Part shown: positions 43,414 through 51,457 of the stretch, piece after piece
Numbering within the stretch: position 1 is the stretch's first letter
How the letters are laid out: the number at the start of each line of letters is the position of its first letter
Assembly (NCBI GenBank): GCA_018267955.1
Contig: JAFDXL010000010.1
Coordinates: 124,001-188,000 of the forward strand
Source of the DNA: Bacteroidota bacterium
GTDB lineage: Bacteria > Bacteroidota > Bacteroidia > Chitinophagales > Chitinophagaceae
Length of the DNA: 64,000 bases
Reading direction: 5' to 3'
Position numbers and translations under genes: made by a program
The notes under the pieces: generated by a model
Databases searched by the model: none
What the model saw: the letters and a program-made list of their open reading frames with translations, nothing else
Told to the model about the DNA's origin: nothing

Positions 43414-43731
43414 TTACATATTTTGCTTGATCTTCTTTTCCAGTGCGCTACGGGATGCAAGGCCAACCTGCTTGTCTACCAGTTTACCCCCTTTAAAAAA
43501 CAGCACACAAGGCAAGCCTGTAACACCATATTCAATACACACTTCCGGGTTTTCATCTGCATTCAGCTTACCAATATTTACCTGGCCCGCATATTCCGTT
43601 GCCAATGCTTCTATTGTTGGACCCATTGCCAAACACGGGCCGCACCATTGCGCCCAGAAATCTACTACGGTTAATTTATCTGAATCAAGCACTTCTGCTT
43701 TAAAATTTGCATCTGTATATGTTGCTGCCAT
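43414..43731 (-). CDS. Thioredoxin, copy 2
   Basis: This 105-residue thioredoxin begins MAATYTDANFKAEVLDSD, has the redox motif [20 protein letters not shown], and the cis-Pro loop GVTGLPCVLFFKGG. The cis-Pro is followed by Cys, and there is an extra Cys in ENPEVCIEYG, neither of which is in copy 1. It is transcribed before copy 1, 85 bases downstream of the dnaE stop codon, and the separate promoter of copy 1 lies between the two genes. The pair may divide labour, for instance under different redox conditions. Confidence 0.94.
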   Translation of the reverse strand: MAATYTDANFKAEVLDSDKLTVVDFWAQWCGPCLAMGPTIEALATEYAGQVNIGKLNADENPEVCIEYGVTGLPCVLFFKGGKLVDKQVGLASRSALEKKIKQNM

Positions 43732-43816
43732 TTATTTGTTTTTAGAATGTAAACTTAGAATCATTACGGTTCAAATACTTTACCCGTTCTTAATAGCCCG
43801 ATAAATAAATAACATA

Positions 43817-46800
43817 TTAATTGTTTACCACTTCCAGCGAATAGCGAATATTGTCATGATCATTCAGGAAGTTTACCAGTTCATCATTTATCTCTAATCT
43901 AAGCCCCGCTGATTTTAGCTTGGTTTGCATACCATCTTCCTCATTGAATATCTGTATAAACACATCTGTATTACCCGGATGCGTTCTCAGATTATTAGTG
44001 AGGAAGGCTACCGTTTCGTCCGTTAACGAACTTAAAGGCATCAGCAGATGCAGCTTGCGCGTCATCAGCTTACGCACCTCATCCAACAATACAATAGACT
44101 GTACCTGGAACTCCATCACTCCCGGTCTGAACCTATGTTCCTGGTAGACACCGGTTATCATCAGTTTCTGACCATTATCAATATACTTTGCGTACTCTAC
44201 ATAATTTTTCTCCCAAAAAACGATCTCCTGATTACCGGTGTAATCGTTGATGACCATCTTACCGAACTTGCTACCCTTTTTGGTAGTCATGTGGGCGGCA
44301 TCGGTAATAAAACCTGCTATACGTACGGTACGTCCTTTATTATTCTCGATCTCGGATATCGGGGTAAAGTTGTAGTTCTGTATCTCGAACTTATAGCCAT
44401 CCAGCGGGTGTGCACTGAGGTAGATACCGATCACATCTTTTTCCTTATCCAGCAATTCCGGGAGTGTCCAGGTATCACATTCCGGTATAGCAGGTGGCTT
44501 GATGTCGGGCATTACAGCCTCACCAAAGAGACTATTGCTTGCCATAGAGCTGCTTGCCTGCACCTGGTTGCCAAATCTTACCAGCCTTTCCATACCCGTA
44601 ACCGGATCTGTAGGCGGTGCATAGAAATACTGTGCTCGGTGCATTTCTTTAAAGCTATCCATAGCTCCCGCCAGCACCAGGCTTTCCAGGGATTTCTTAT
44701 TTACGGTACGCTGATTAACACGCGAGATAAAATCAAACACGGTTGTGTAAGGCCCGTTTGCCTCACGCTCAGTAATAATATCTTCTACTGCGGCTTCGCC
44801 CACACCTTTAATAGCGTTCATACCAAATCGGATGACGCTTTCTTTACTTACAGAGAAGCCCTTTAAACTCTCATTCACATCAGGACCCAATACGGATAAG
44901 CCCATACGCTGGCACTCCTCCATGTAGAACTTGATCTTATCGATATTGCCCTGGTTATTGAGTACCGCAGCCATGAACTCTGCAGGATAGTGTGCCTTCA
45001 GGTATGCCGTCTGGTATGCAACAAATGCATAACAGGTAGAGTGCGATTTATTGAACGCATACTGGGCAAAGGCTTCCCAGTCGGTCCATATCTTGTTCAG
45101 TTTATCTTCAGGATGGCCTTTTTTTGTAGCCCCTTCAATAAACTGGCTTTTCATTTTATTCAGTACCGCGATCTGCTTCTTACCCATCGCCTTACGCAGT
45201 ACGTCGGCATCACCTTTACTAAAACCTGCCAGCTTCTGTGACAGCAGCATCACCTGTTCCTGGTAGACTGTAATACCATAAGTCTCCTCGAGGTATTCCT
45301 GCATATCAGGAAGATCATATACGATCTCCTCCTCGCCATGCTTACGCTTAATGAAGTTGGGTATGTATTCCAACGGACCCGGACGATACAAGGCGTTCAT
45401 TGCGATCAGGTCATCGAACTTATCGGGCTTCAGCTCACGCAGGTATTTTTGCATACCCGGACTTTCGAACTGGAACGTGGCGTTGGTTTCTCCCTTCTGG
45501 TAAAGCTCATAAGTCTGCAGGTCATCGAGCGGAATGGTATCAATGTCTATCTCTAAACCATAGTTGCGCCTGATAAGCTCCAACGCATCTTTGATGATGG
45601 TAAGGGTTTTAAGACCCAGGAAGTCCATCTTGATAACACCGGCATTCTCAATAACGTTACCTTCAAACTGAGTGATCAAAAGATCTACATCCTTCACCGC
45701 AGAAACAGGTATCAGCTCTGTAAGATCCTTCGGCGCGATGATGATACCTGCAGCGTGAATACCTGTATTACGAACGGAACCTTCCAGCTTTTCTGCAGAA
45801 CGCAACACATCGCCATGAAGTGTTTTGCCAGCGTATATCTCGCGTATCTTATTTACATTTTCTATTTCTTCGCTGCCAAGCCCTTCTTTTGATTCCAGGC
45901 TCTTCTCTCCTTTTAGTGGTGCATGGAGGATACGCTTCAGTTCGATACCCGGACGCTCCGGCACCAATTTAGCAAGGGCATTGGAATCGGGCAATGGGAG
46001 ATCCAAAGCACGCGCCACATCCTTGATGCTCATTTTAGCGGCCATGGTACCATACGTAACAATGTGTGCTACCTGGTTCTTGCCATATTTGTTCACCACA
46101 TAGTCGATCACCTTTTGGCGACCTACGTCGTCAAAGTCGGTATCTATATCGGGCATGCTCTTACGTTCCGGATTCAGGAAACGCTCAAACAGCAACTTAT
46201 ACTTAATAGGATCAATATTGGTAATGCCGATGCAATAGGCCACCACAGAGCCGGCAGCCGAACCACGGCCGGGGCCAACGAACACACCCAGGTCGCGACC
46301 GGCCTTGATAAAGTCGGACACGATGAGGAAGTAACCTGCAAAACCCATGGTCTTAATCGTGAACAGCTCGAAACGAAGCCGTTCATCAATCTCCGGTGTA
46401 ATATCTACATACCTGCGTTTGGCACCCTCCCAGGTAAGATGCTCGAGGAAAGCATCCTGGTCGTCATTAAACTCCGGCGGCACTTTGAAGTGGGGCAGCA
46501 ATATCTCGCGCTCCAGCTTCATCGGCTTCACCTTGTCTACTATAAGGCCTGTATTATCTATAGCTTCAGGAATATCGCTGAAGAGCTTAGACATCTCTTC
46601 AGTATTCTTGAAGTAGAACTGATCGTTATAAAAAGCAAAGCGTGTGTCTTTAGGCTTTGCCTCATCATCGTCAGAGAATTCCTTCATACTCGGAGTGCTC
46701 TGCTTCTCGCCTGTGTTGATACATAACAGGATATCGTGCGCATTCGCATCTTCCTGCTCCACATAATGCGAATCGTTAGACGCGATGATGGGCACATTGT

Positions 46801-47437
46801 ACTTACGGGCAAACTTCAGCAATACCTCGTTTACCTTGATCTGCTCCGGTATGCTGTGCCGCTGCATCTCTACATAGTAATCATCACCAAATATATCCAG
46901 CCACCATTTGAATACCTTCTCCCCTTCTTCCTCTCCCTTGCGCAGGATGGTACGTGGCACCTCTGCACCCAAACAGCATGTTGTTGCTATGAGCCCCTCA
47001 TGATGCTGTAATACCAGCTCCTTATCAATACGGGGATACTTACCATACAGGCCTTCCATATAGCCTAGCGAGCAAAGCTTTACCAGGTTGCGATAGCCAA
47101 CCTCATTCTTCGCCAGGAACAACTGGTGATATCGGGTATCTTTTTCATCGCGCGAGAACTGACGTTTGAGCCTGTTCTCTACCAGGTAAAACTCGCAACC
47201 GATAATTGGTTTAACAACAGGTTCTAATATATCCTTACCCTCTGGTGTAGTACCAACAACTTTGGTCTTCTTCCACGCCTCAGCCACAAACTGGAAAACG
47301 CCGAACATATTACCGTGATCGGTAATGGCCATGGCCGGCATTTCGTCCTTAGCGGCCTTTTCATATAGCCTGCCAATAGACGAAGCACCATCTAATAAAG
47401 AGAACTGGGTATGATTATGTAAATGGGAAAATTTCAT
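43817..47437 (-). CDS. dnaE: DNA polymerase III alpha subunit
   Basis: This 1206-residue replicative polymerase has an N-terminal PHP domain (FSHLHNHTQFSLLDG, AITDHGNMFGVFQF, ASNDSHYVEQEDANAHDILL). The palm catalytic Asps are in MPDIDTDFDDVGR and SVVAYCIGITN precedes them. The finger motif GDADVLRKAMGKK, a helix-hairpin-helix region and an OB-fold tail (VRIAGFITDAAHMTTKKG, ending SLEVVNN) complete it. The PHP metal-site His/Asp residues look preserved, which in some bacteria gives 3'-5' proofreading. The upstream region has a perfect DnaA-box-like site. Confidence 0.96.
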   Translation of the reverse strand: MKFSHLHNHTQFSLLDGASSIGRLYEKAAKDEMPAMAITDHGNMFGVFQFVAEAWKKTKVVGTTPEGKDILEPVVKPIIGCEFYLVENRLKRQFSRDEKDTRYHQLFLAKNEVGYRNLVKLCSLGYMEGLYGKYPRIDKELVLQHHEGLIATTCCLGAEVPRTILRKGEEEGEKVFKWWLDIFGDDYYVEMQRHSIPEQIKVNEVLLKFARKYNVPIIASNDSHYVEQEDANAHDILLCINTGEKQSTPSMKEFSDDDEAKPKDTRFAFYNDQFYFKNTEEMSKLFSDIPEAIDNTGLIVDKVKPMKLEREILLPHFKVPPEFNDDQDAFLEHLTWEGAKRRYVDITPEIDERLRFELFTIKTMGFAGYFLIVSDFIKAGRDLGVFVGPGRGSAAGSVVAYCIGITNIDPIKYKLLFERFLNPERKSMPDIDTDFDDVGRQKVIDYVVNKYGKNQVAHIVTYGTMAAKMSIKDVARALDLPLPDSNALAKLVPERPGIELKRILHAPLKGEKSLESKEGLGSEEIENVNKIREIYAGKTLHGDVLRSAEKLEGSVRNTGIHAAGIIIAPKDLTELIPVSAVKDVDLLITQFEGNVIENAGVIKMDFLGLKTLTIIKDALELIRRNYGLEIDIDTIPLDDLQTYELYQKGETNATFQFESPGMQKYLRELKPDKFDDLIAMNALYRPGPLEYIPNFIKRKHGEEEIVYDLPDMQEYLEETYGITVYQEQVMLLSQKLAGFSKGDADVLRKAMGKKQIAVLNKMKSQFIEGATKKGHPEDKLNKIWTDWEAFAQYAFNKSHSTCYAFVAYQTAYLKAHYPAEFMAAVLNNQGNIDKIKFYMEECQRMGLSVLGPDVNESLKGFSVSKESVIRFGMNAIKGVGEAAVEDIITEREANGPYTTVFDFISRVNQRTVNKKSLESLVLAGAMDSFKEMHRAQYFYAPPTDPVTGMERLVRFGNQVQASSSMASNSLFGEAVMPDIKPPAIPECDTWTLPELLDKEKDVIGIYLSAHPLDGYKFEIQNYNFTPISEIENNKGRTVRIAGFITDAAHMTTKKGSKFGKMVINDYTGNQEIVFWEKNYVEYAKYIDNGQKLMITGVYQEHRFRPGVMEFQVQSIVLLDEVRKLMTRKLHLLMPLSSLTDETVAFLTNNLRTHPGNTDVFIQIFNEEDGMQTKLKSAGLRLEINDELVNFLNDHDNIRYSLEVVNN

Positions 47438-47445
47438 AAAAGCAC

Positions 47446-47510
47446 TTATCCAAACTACGTCTTACAAAGTAACGAAAATAGCACCGGCCGAGGGGCTAGT
47501 CTTATCCACA
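47446..47510. promoter_or_regulatory. Two DnaA-box-like sites in the dnaE upstream region
   Basis: TTATCCACA at 47502-47510 is a perfect match to the DnaA box consensus and TTATCCAAA at 47446-47454 differs by one base. They have the same orientation and bracket the probable dnaE transcription start, so DnaA might tune dnaE expression. Confidence 0.45.
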
Positions 47511-47711
47511 GAAGGTGCATAAAATAAATAATAGAATCTATATATATGAAGCAAAAATGTTAGAAAATGCTAGTTTTTGCTAGTGATTTTGGCGTTTTGA
47601 TTTTTTCCGGAGCGTTCCGTGCAAGCATTAAATTTTACGGAAATGAAGGTTTTCGTCATAGTAATAAGGTTTGTTGTAAAGTTCGGAAAAACCGCCCAAA
47701 TCATAAAATAT

Positions 47712-47738
47712 AAAGCAGCCTGAACGGTAGGCTGCTTT
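47712..47738 (-). terminator. Terminator of the lipoprotein gene at 47766-48452
   Basis: AAAGCAGCCT and AGGCTGCTTT form a 10-base stem around a 7-base loop, with a T-rich minus-strand tail. Confidence 0.7.
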
Positions 47739-47765
47739 AATAATTTCTATTAATATGAGATCTTC

Positions 47766-48452
47766 TTACTGCGTCAACGTAGCAGATCTCTTTATAGTAT
47801 ATCTAAGTTTAATACCACCTTCCGAATCGCCATCCTTATTATCCAAAGGCGTATCCTTATCGCGAACCACGGTAATGTTTAGATTTCCAGGTTTGAGCTT
47901 TTGCAGATCGGCAGAAGAGAATGTTACTGAATTTGCAGGACTAGCACTTGTAAGGTCTTTCTGTATGGTACCCGAGTCGCTGGCAATGGTGATAGTCATC
48001 GTTTCCGAAGTATTTAAAGCATCTCCCGTCCAGGTAAAATTGAAGCCTGCGGCTTTAGAAATTGTAGCCGGGAAAGAAGGCCCGAAATCGATGTTGCTAA
48101 TATCGGATGGCAAAGCATTGTTGGCTATTTGTGCACCGGAATTCTTAGTCAACAAAAAATCAACTTCAGGCATGCCGTTAAAGTGCCAGCGATAAATAGC
48201 CTTGTCGAATAAGTCTATAGATGGCGCTGTACCATTTGCTTTAAACCCTGCCCCGTTACTAAACTCCACCTTTGACCCGCCGCCATTCCGTACGCGGCAA
48301 TAAGCGGAGGCATCTGTCGAACCAGTACTTTTATCGTAACCAACGTAGTAATACTGAGCGTAAGGCACATCATCCTTCAGATCATTGGAATCTACCTTTT
48401 TGCAACTGTAAACTAATAGCAAGGGGCTAAACAATAATAGCAGTTTTTTCAT
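47766..48452 (-). CDS. Putative lipoprotein of unknown function
   Basis: This 228-residue exported protein has a lipoprotein signal (MKKLLLLFSPLLLVYS) with Cys17 and a mature start CKKVDSNDLKDDVPYAQYYY. The body is Ser/Asn/Gly-rich with alternating hydrophobics, suggesting beta structure, and has no recognised domain. It is transcribed alone, with terminators on both sides. I do not recognise the family. Confidence 0.75.
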   Translation of the reverse strand: MKKLLLLFSPLLLVYSCKKVDSNDLKDDVPYAQYYYVGYDKSTGSTDASAYCRVRNGGGSKVEFSNGAGFKANGTAPSIDLFDKAIYRWHFNGMPEVDFLLTKNSGAQIANNALPSDISNIDFGPSFPATISKAAGFNFTWTGDALNTSETMTITIASDSGTIQKDLTSASPANSVTFSSADLQKLKPGNLNITVVRDKDTPLDNKDGDSEGGIKLRYTIKRSATLTQ

Positions 48453-48493
48453 CTCTTATTTGTTTTTTTGGAAAGATGCTATTATCAAAGCAA

Positions 48494-48522
48494 AAAACAT
48501 GCCTCTATAATGGCATGGTTTT
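48494..48522 (-). terminator. Terminator of the LLM oxidoreductase gene
   Basis: AAAACATGCC and GGCATGGTTTT pair around an 8-base loop. On the minus strand a run of six T follows. It lies just past the stop codon of the 48535-49572 gene. Confidence 0.8.
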
Positions 48523-48534
48523 ATGCCAACCGGG

Positions 48535-49572
48535 CTATGATCCTGCTATATATGCCCGTACCTCCGGCGCTACCTCTGTTGCAAACAAGTCTATAGAATG
48601 CATGATCTTTTCATGCGGCAGATCACCGCCAATTACCTGCGCGAGGAAGCGCGTATTACGAAACAGCTGGTGCTGATATTTTAATTTACTGACTACCTCT
48701 TCAGGACTGCCTACGAGCAATGATCCTTCCGGAGAACGCATATATTCGAACTGATCCCTGGTAATGGGCGACCAACCACGTTCGCGGCCTATGCGGTTCA
48801 TCATCTTTTCATAGATCGGCCAAAACTCATCTGATGCCTGCTGCGAACTATCTGCCACATAAGTATGACAGTTAATAGCCAATTGCAGTTTGGACGCATC
48901 GTGCCCGGCCTCGGTAGCCGACTGGCGATATAATTCAACAAGCGGGGCAAAACGATGGGGCTCTGCACCTAATATGGCAATGGTTAATGGCAAATTAAGA
49001 TTACCGGCACGTGCTACAGAACCCGGTGTGCCCCCTACTGCGATCCATACAGGCAGACGTTCCTGGTAAGAACGCGGGTATACACCCAGGCCACTGATGC
49101 CTGCACGGTGCTTACCATTCCAGGTTACCTTTTCGTTTTCTATAATCTTCAGCAACAATTCCAGTTTCTCGGTAAACAATGTATTATAATCCTGCAGATC
49201 GTAACCGAATAAGGGGAAGGATTCGATAAAAGAACCACGGCCTGCCATGATCTCGGCCCTGCCACCGGAAATAAGATCGAGCGTAGCAAAATTTTGATAA
49301 GTACGTACTGGATCGGCAGAACTTAAAACCGTAACCGCACTGGACAACCTAATGTGCCTGGTAACGGCAGCGATGGCCGCCAATACCACTTCCGGAGCTG
49401 ATACTACAAAGTCAGGACGGTGATGCTCGCCAAGGGCAAATACATCGAGCCCCTTTTCATCCGCCAGTTTTGCTTCCGCGATCAACTGCTGCACACGTGT
49501 ATATGCATTCAATGCACCACCGGCAACATTATCTGCTTTTATTTCTCCGAATGTGCTGATACCAAGTTCCAT
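48535..49572 (-). CDS. LLM-class flavin-dependent oxidoreductase
   Basis: This 345-residue enzyme has the bacterial luciferase-like TIM barrel, which uses FMNH2 or F420 to oxidise or oxygenate small molecules. Family segments include LGISTFGEIKADN, GLDVFALGEHHRPDFVVS (with the conserved HH), TRHIRLSSAVTVLSSADPVR, and LISGGRAEIMAGRGSF. The start is the ATG giving MELGISTFG. It is transcribed alone and ends at a terminator. The natural substrate is unknown. Confidence 0.9.
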   Translation of the reverse strand: MELGISTFGEIKADNVAGGALNAYTRVQQLIAEAKLADEKGLDVFALGEHHRPDFVVSAPEVVLAAIAAVTRHIRLSSAVTVLSSADPVRTYQNFATLDLISGGRAEIMAGRGSFIESFPLFGYDLQDYNTLFTEKLELLLKIIENEKVTWNGKHRAGISGLGVYPRSYQERLPVWIAVGGTPGSVARAGNLNLPLTIAILGAEPHRFAPLVELYRQSATEAGHDASKLQLAINCHTYVADSSQQASDEFWPIYEKMMNRIGRERGWSPITRDQFEYMRSPEGSLLVGSPEEVVSKLKYQHQLFRNTRFLAQVIGGDLPHEKIMHSIDLFATEVAPEVRAYIAGS

Positions 49573-49679
49573 AACCTTATTTATTGCGAAAATAGAACCA
49601 ACTGCTGACACTATTTTATTAACGACAGATAATTGTTTCTATACCCATATAACAGGCAGTATCAGAATTGTGGTATTAA

Positions 49680-50066
49680 TTATAAGACCAATTGCGTGAA
49701 TAATTCATTTAATGTAACTGCAGGATCTTCACAAAAACCCGGATGCACTTTAGACGTTTGCACTACGGTGCTGCGCGTAGCCGTTAACCAGCGAAACCGC
49801 TCGGGAACAGTCAGGCGTGCAACGGGACCTGCGTCTTTATTGCCATGACAGATATTTGTAAATGCATCCATATAGCATTGCAGATCTGCCATATCCAATT
49901 GGTCAGACAGTTTCAGCAAACGACCTGCATCGAGGTGATACAATACATCGAGATATTTCTTATCCGCGCAATAAAGTACCACGCCGACGTTCATAAACTC
50001 TTCGCGCTCTACCAATGGTACAATGCGGATAACTGCATATTCGTACAAATGGACCTTACCTTGCAT
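49680..50066 (-). CDS. DUF3037 protein, partner of the HipA-like kinase
   Basis: This 128-residue cytoplasmic protein begins MQGKVHLYEYAVIRIVPLVE and has the DUF3037 hallmark REEFMNVGVVLYC. It is all-helix/strand with no recognised catalytic site. Its first 11 bases overlap the stop region of the HipA-like kinase gene, so translation of the two is coupled. This kinase-DUF3037 pairing recurs in many bacteria according to my family knowledge, but its role is not established. Confidence 0.85.
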   Translation of the reverse strand: MQGKVHLYEYAVIRIVPLVEREEFMNVGVVLYCADKKYLDVLYHLDAGRLLKLSDQLDMADLQCYMDAFTNICHGNKDAGPVARLTVPERFRWLTATRSTVVQTSKVHPGFCEDPAVTLNELFTQLVL

Positions 50067-50835
50067 CTTTCGCCTCCTTTACAAAGTAATCAGAATTGGC
50101 TACCCTTTGTTTAAGAAACGTAGCATATGCTTGTTTCTGCGCTTCTTTAGATTCGAAAGGTGCATCGTCGCTCAGCCATTCACCAGGTACCAAAGCTACT
50201 ATTGCATCTATCTGCTCATCGGTGAGTATTTTTTTAAATGCTGCATCTACAGCATCCAGCTCGGTTGCATAAGGTAACAGTACGTGGTCTTTGATAAGCG
50301 GGAAAGGTTTCTTCGGCGCATCCCAATTAACCCAGGAATGATGGAAATACAGGGAAGCACCATGATCTATAAGCCAAAGCTCCTTGTGCCACCACAGCAT
50401 GTTTGTATTCTTGAAAGTCCTGTCCACATTTAGCAATAAGCAATCGAGCCACACGATCTGTGATGCCAGGAGCGGATCTATCTTAACAGCTGCGGGATCG
50501 AATGTAATAGAACCGGAGAGATAATGAACACCCAGGTTGAGGCCAACGCTGGCCTTCAGCAAATCCTGGATCTCTTCGTCGGGCTCTGTTCTGCCAAAAT
50601 CCGGTTCTAACTGAGCAAAGACTATCTCAGGTGTTCTGAATCCTAATATACGAGCTACCTCTCCGCCGATAAGGTCAGCGATCAATGCCTTAGTGCCCTG
50701 TCCCGCCCCCCTGAATTTGAGCACATATAAAAACCCATCATCAGCCTCTGCAATAGCAGGTAGCGAGCCGCCTTCCCTTAAAGGAGTAACATAACGTGTA
50801 ACCTTAACTTGCCTTATCTCCGGATACCTGGTCAT
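50056..50835 (-). CDS. Short HipA-like kinase
   Basis: This 259-residue protein resembles the kinase core of HipA but is much shorter than HipA (about 440 residues). An ATP-binding Lys (Lys40) is in GFLYVLKFRGAG, the catalytic loop is LDCLLLNVDRTFKNTNML (Asp138, Asn143), and the metal-binding DHG is in LWLIDHGASLY. The kinase residues therefore look complete. There is no HipB-type helix-turn-helix gene next to it; the overlapping partner is DUF3037. A -7 box (50863-50870) gives the pair its own promoter downstream of the CheB gene. Substrate unknown. Confidence 0.85.
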   Translation of the reverse strand: MTRYPEIRQVKVTRYVTPLREGGSLPAIAEADDGFLYVLKFRGAGQGTKALIADLIGGEVARILGFRTPEIVFAQLEPDFGRTEPDEEIQDLLKASVGLNLGVHYLSGSITFDPAAVKIDPLLASQIVWLDCLLLNVDRTFKNTNMLWWHKELWLIDHGASLYFHHSWVNWDAPKKPFPLIKDHVLLPYATELDAVDAAFKKILTDEQIDAIVALVPGEWLSDDAPFESKEAQKQAYATFLKQRVANSDYFVKEAKDAR

Positions 50836-50862
50836 CTTTACTGAATTGATGACAAATTAACG

Positions 50863-50870
50863 CAAAAATA
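50863..50870 (-). promoter_or_regulatory. Promoter -7 box of the HipA-like kinase/DUF3037 pair
   Basis: The minus strand reads TATTTTTG, matching TAnnTTTG, 28 bases before the kinase start. A TTG element lies about 17 bases further upstream, inside the 3' end of the CheB gene. Confidence 0.55.
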
Positions 50871-50884
50871 CCGGGGTTTGTCTA

Positions 50885-51457
50885 CTACAAGGCATTGATG
50901 TATGCAGCGATCTGCTGTACATTCATAATATGATGTGCCACATGGTTGTTAATGGCGTGCTCCGGCATATAGCTGATCTCAGCGGTATCAGGATCCTGTG
51001 CAATAGCGACACCACCCAGTTCTCCTATTACCATTAGCCCGTGAGTACCATCTGCATTGGCACCGGAAAGCAATATACCGGTGAGGCCGGCACCATATAC
51101 CTCCGCAGCAGATTCAAAAGCCACATCTATACTGGGACGGCTGTAATTCACCTTTTCAGACACATCGAGTGAAAATGTGTGATCGGCCTCAAACAAAAGG
51201 TGATAATCTGCAGGGGCAATATAAATATGACCATTTCGTACCGGTTCTTTTTCATCGACCTCGCAAACAGGCAAAGAAGATTTTATAGCCAGCACATCTA
51301 CCAATGGCGAACCGGGAGCAGTTTTGCGGTGTATCACGATCACTATAGGAATATTGATATCGCTGCGCAATGCAGGAAGCAGATCCAGCAAGGCTTCGAG
51401 GCTACCGGCAGAACCGCCAATCACTACTATTTTACTATTTAGCTGATCTTGCGCCAT
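50885..51457 (-). CDS. CheB-type methylesterase domain without receiver
   Basis: This 190-residue protein is the catalytic domain of CheB, which removes methyl esters (or deamidates) glutamates of receptors. The catalytic residues are in VVIGGSAGSLEALL (Ser), IVIVIHRKTAPGS (His) and LSGANADGTHGLMVIG (Asp). The usual N-terminal receiver domain is missing, so its activity is not controlled by its own phosphorylation. It overlaps the cheR gene by 19 bases and is the last gene of the five-gene signalling operon. Confidence 0.92.
   Translation of the reverse strand: MAQDQLNSKIVVIGGSAGSLEALLDLLPALRSDINIPIVIVIHRKTAPGSPLVDVLAIKSSLPVCEVDEKEPVRNGHIYIAPADYHLLFEADHTFSLDVSEKVNYSRPSIDVAFESAAEVYGAGLTGILLSGANADGTHGLMVIGELGGVAIAQDPDTAEISYMPEHAINNHVAHHIMNVQQIAAYINAL

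Larger units (their letters stand above)
47438..47765. other. 328-base intergenic region upstream of dnaE
   Basis: No reading frame or known RNA is visible. It holds DnaA-box-like sites at 47446-47454 (TTATCCAAA) and 47502-47510 (TTATCCACA), a near -7 box for dnaE (TACTTTG on the minus strand), a direct repeat TGCTAG in a T-rich stretch, and a terminator hairpin at 47712-47738. The rest is AT-rich and featureless to my reading. Confidence 0.6.

Noticed and set aside
44048-46726. Antisense reading frames of up to about 270 codons inside dnaE
   Set aside because: The minus-strand DnaE frame is complete with all polymerase motifs; the others lack any recognisable domain and follow from codon bias.
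47560-47600. TGCTAG direct repeats upstream of dnaE as a replication origin
   Set aside because: Only two DnaA-box-like sites and no origin-type cluster, dnaA, dnaN or AT-rich 13-mer set are visible.
49680-50835. Calling the HipA-like kinase pair a proven toxin-antitoxin module
   Set aside because: No HipB-type antitoxin is present and DUF3037 has no demonstrated antitoxin role, so only a candidate is reported.
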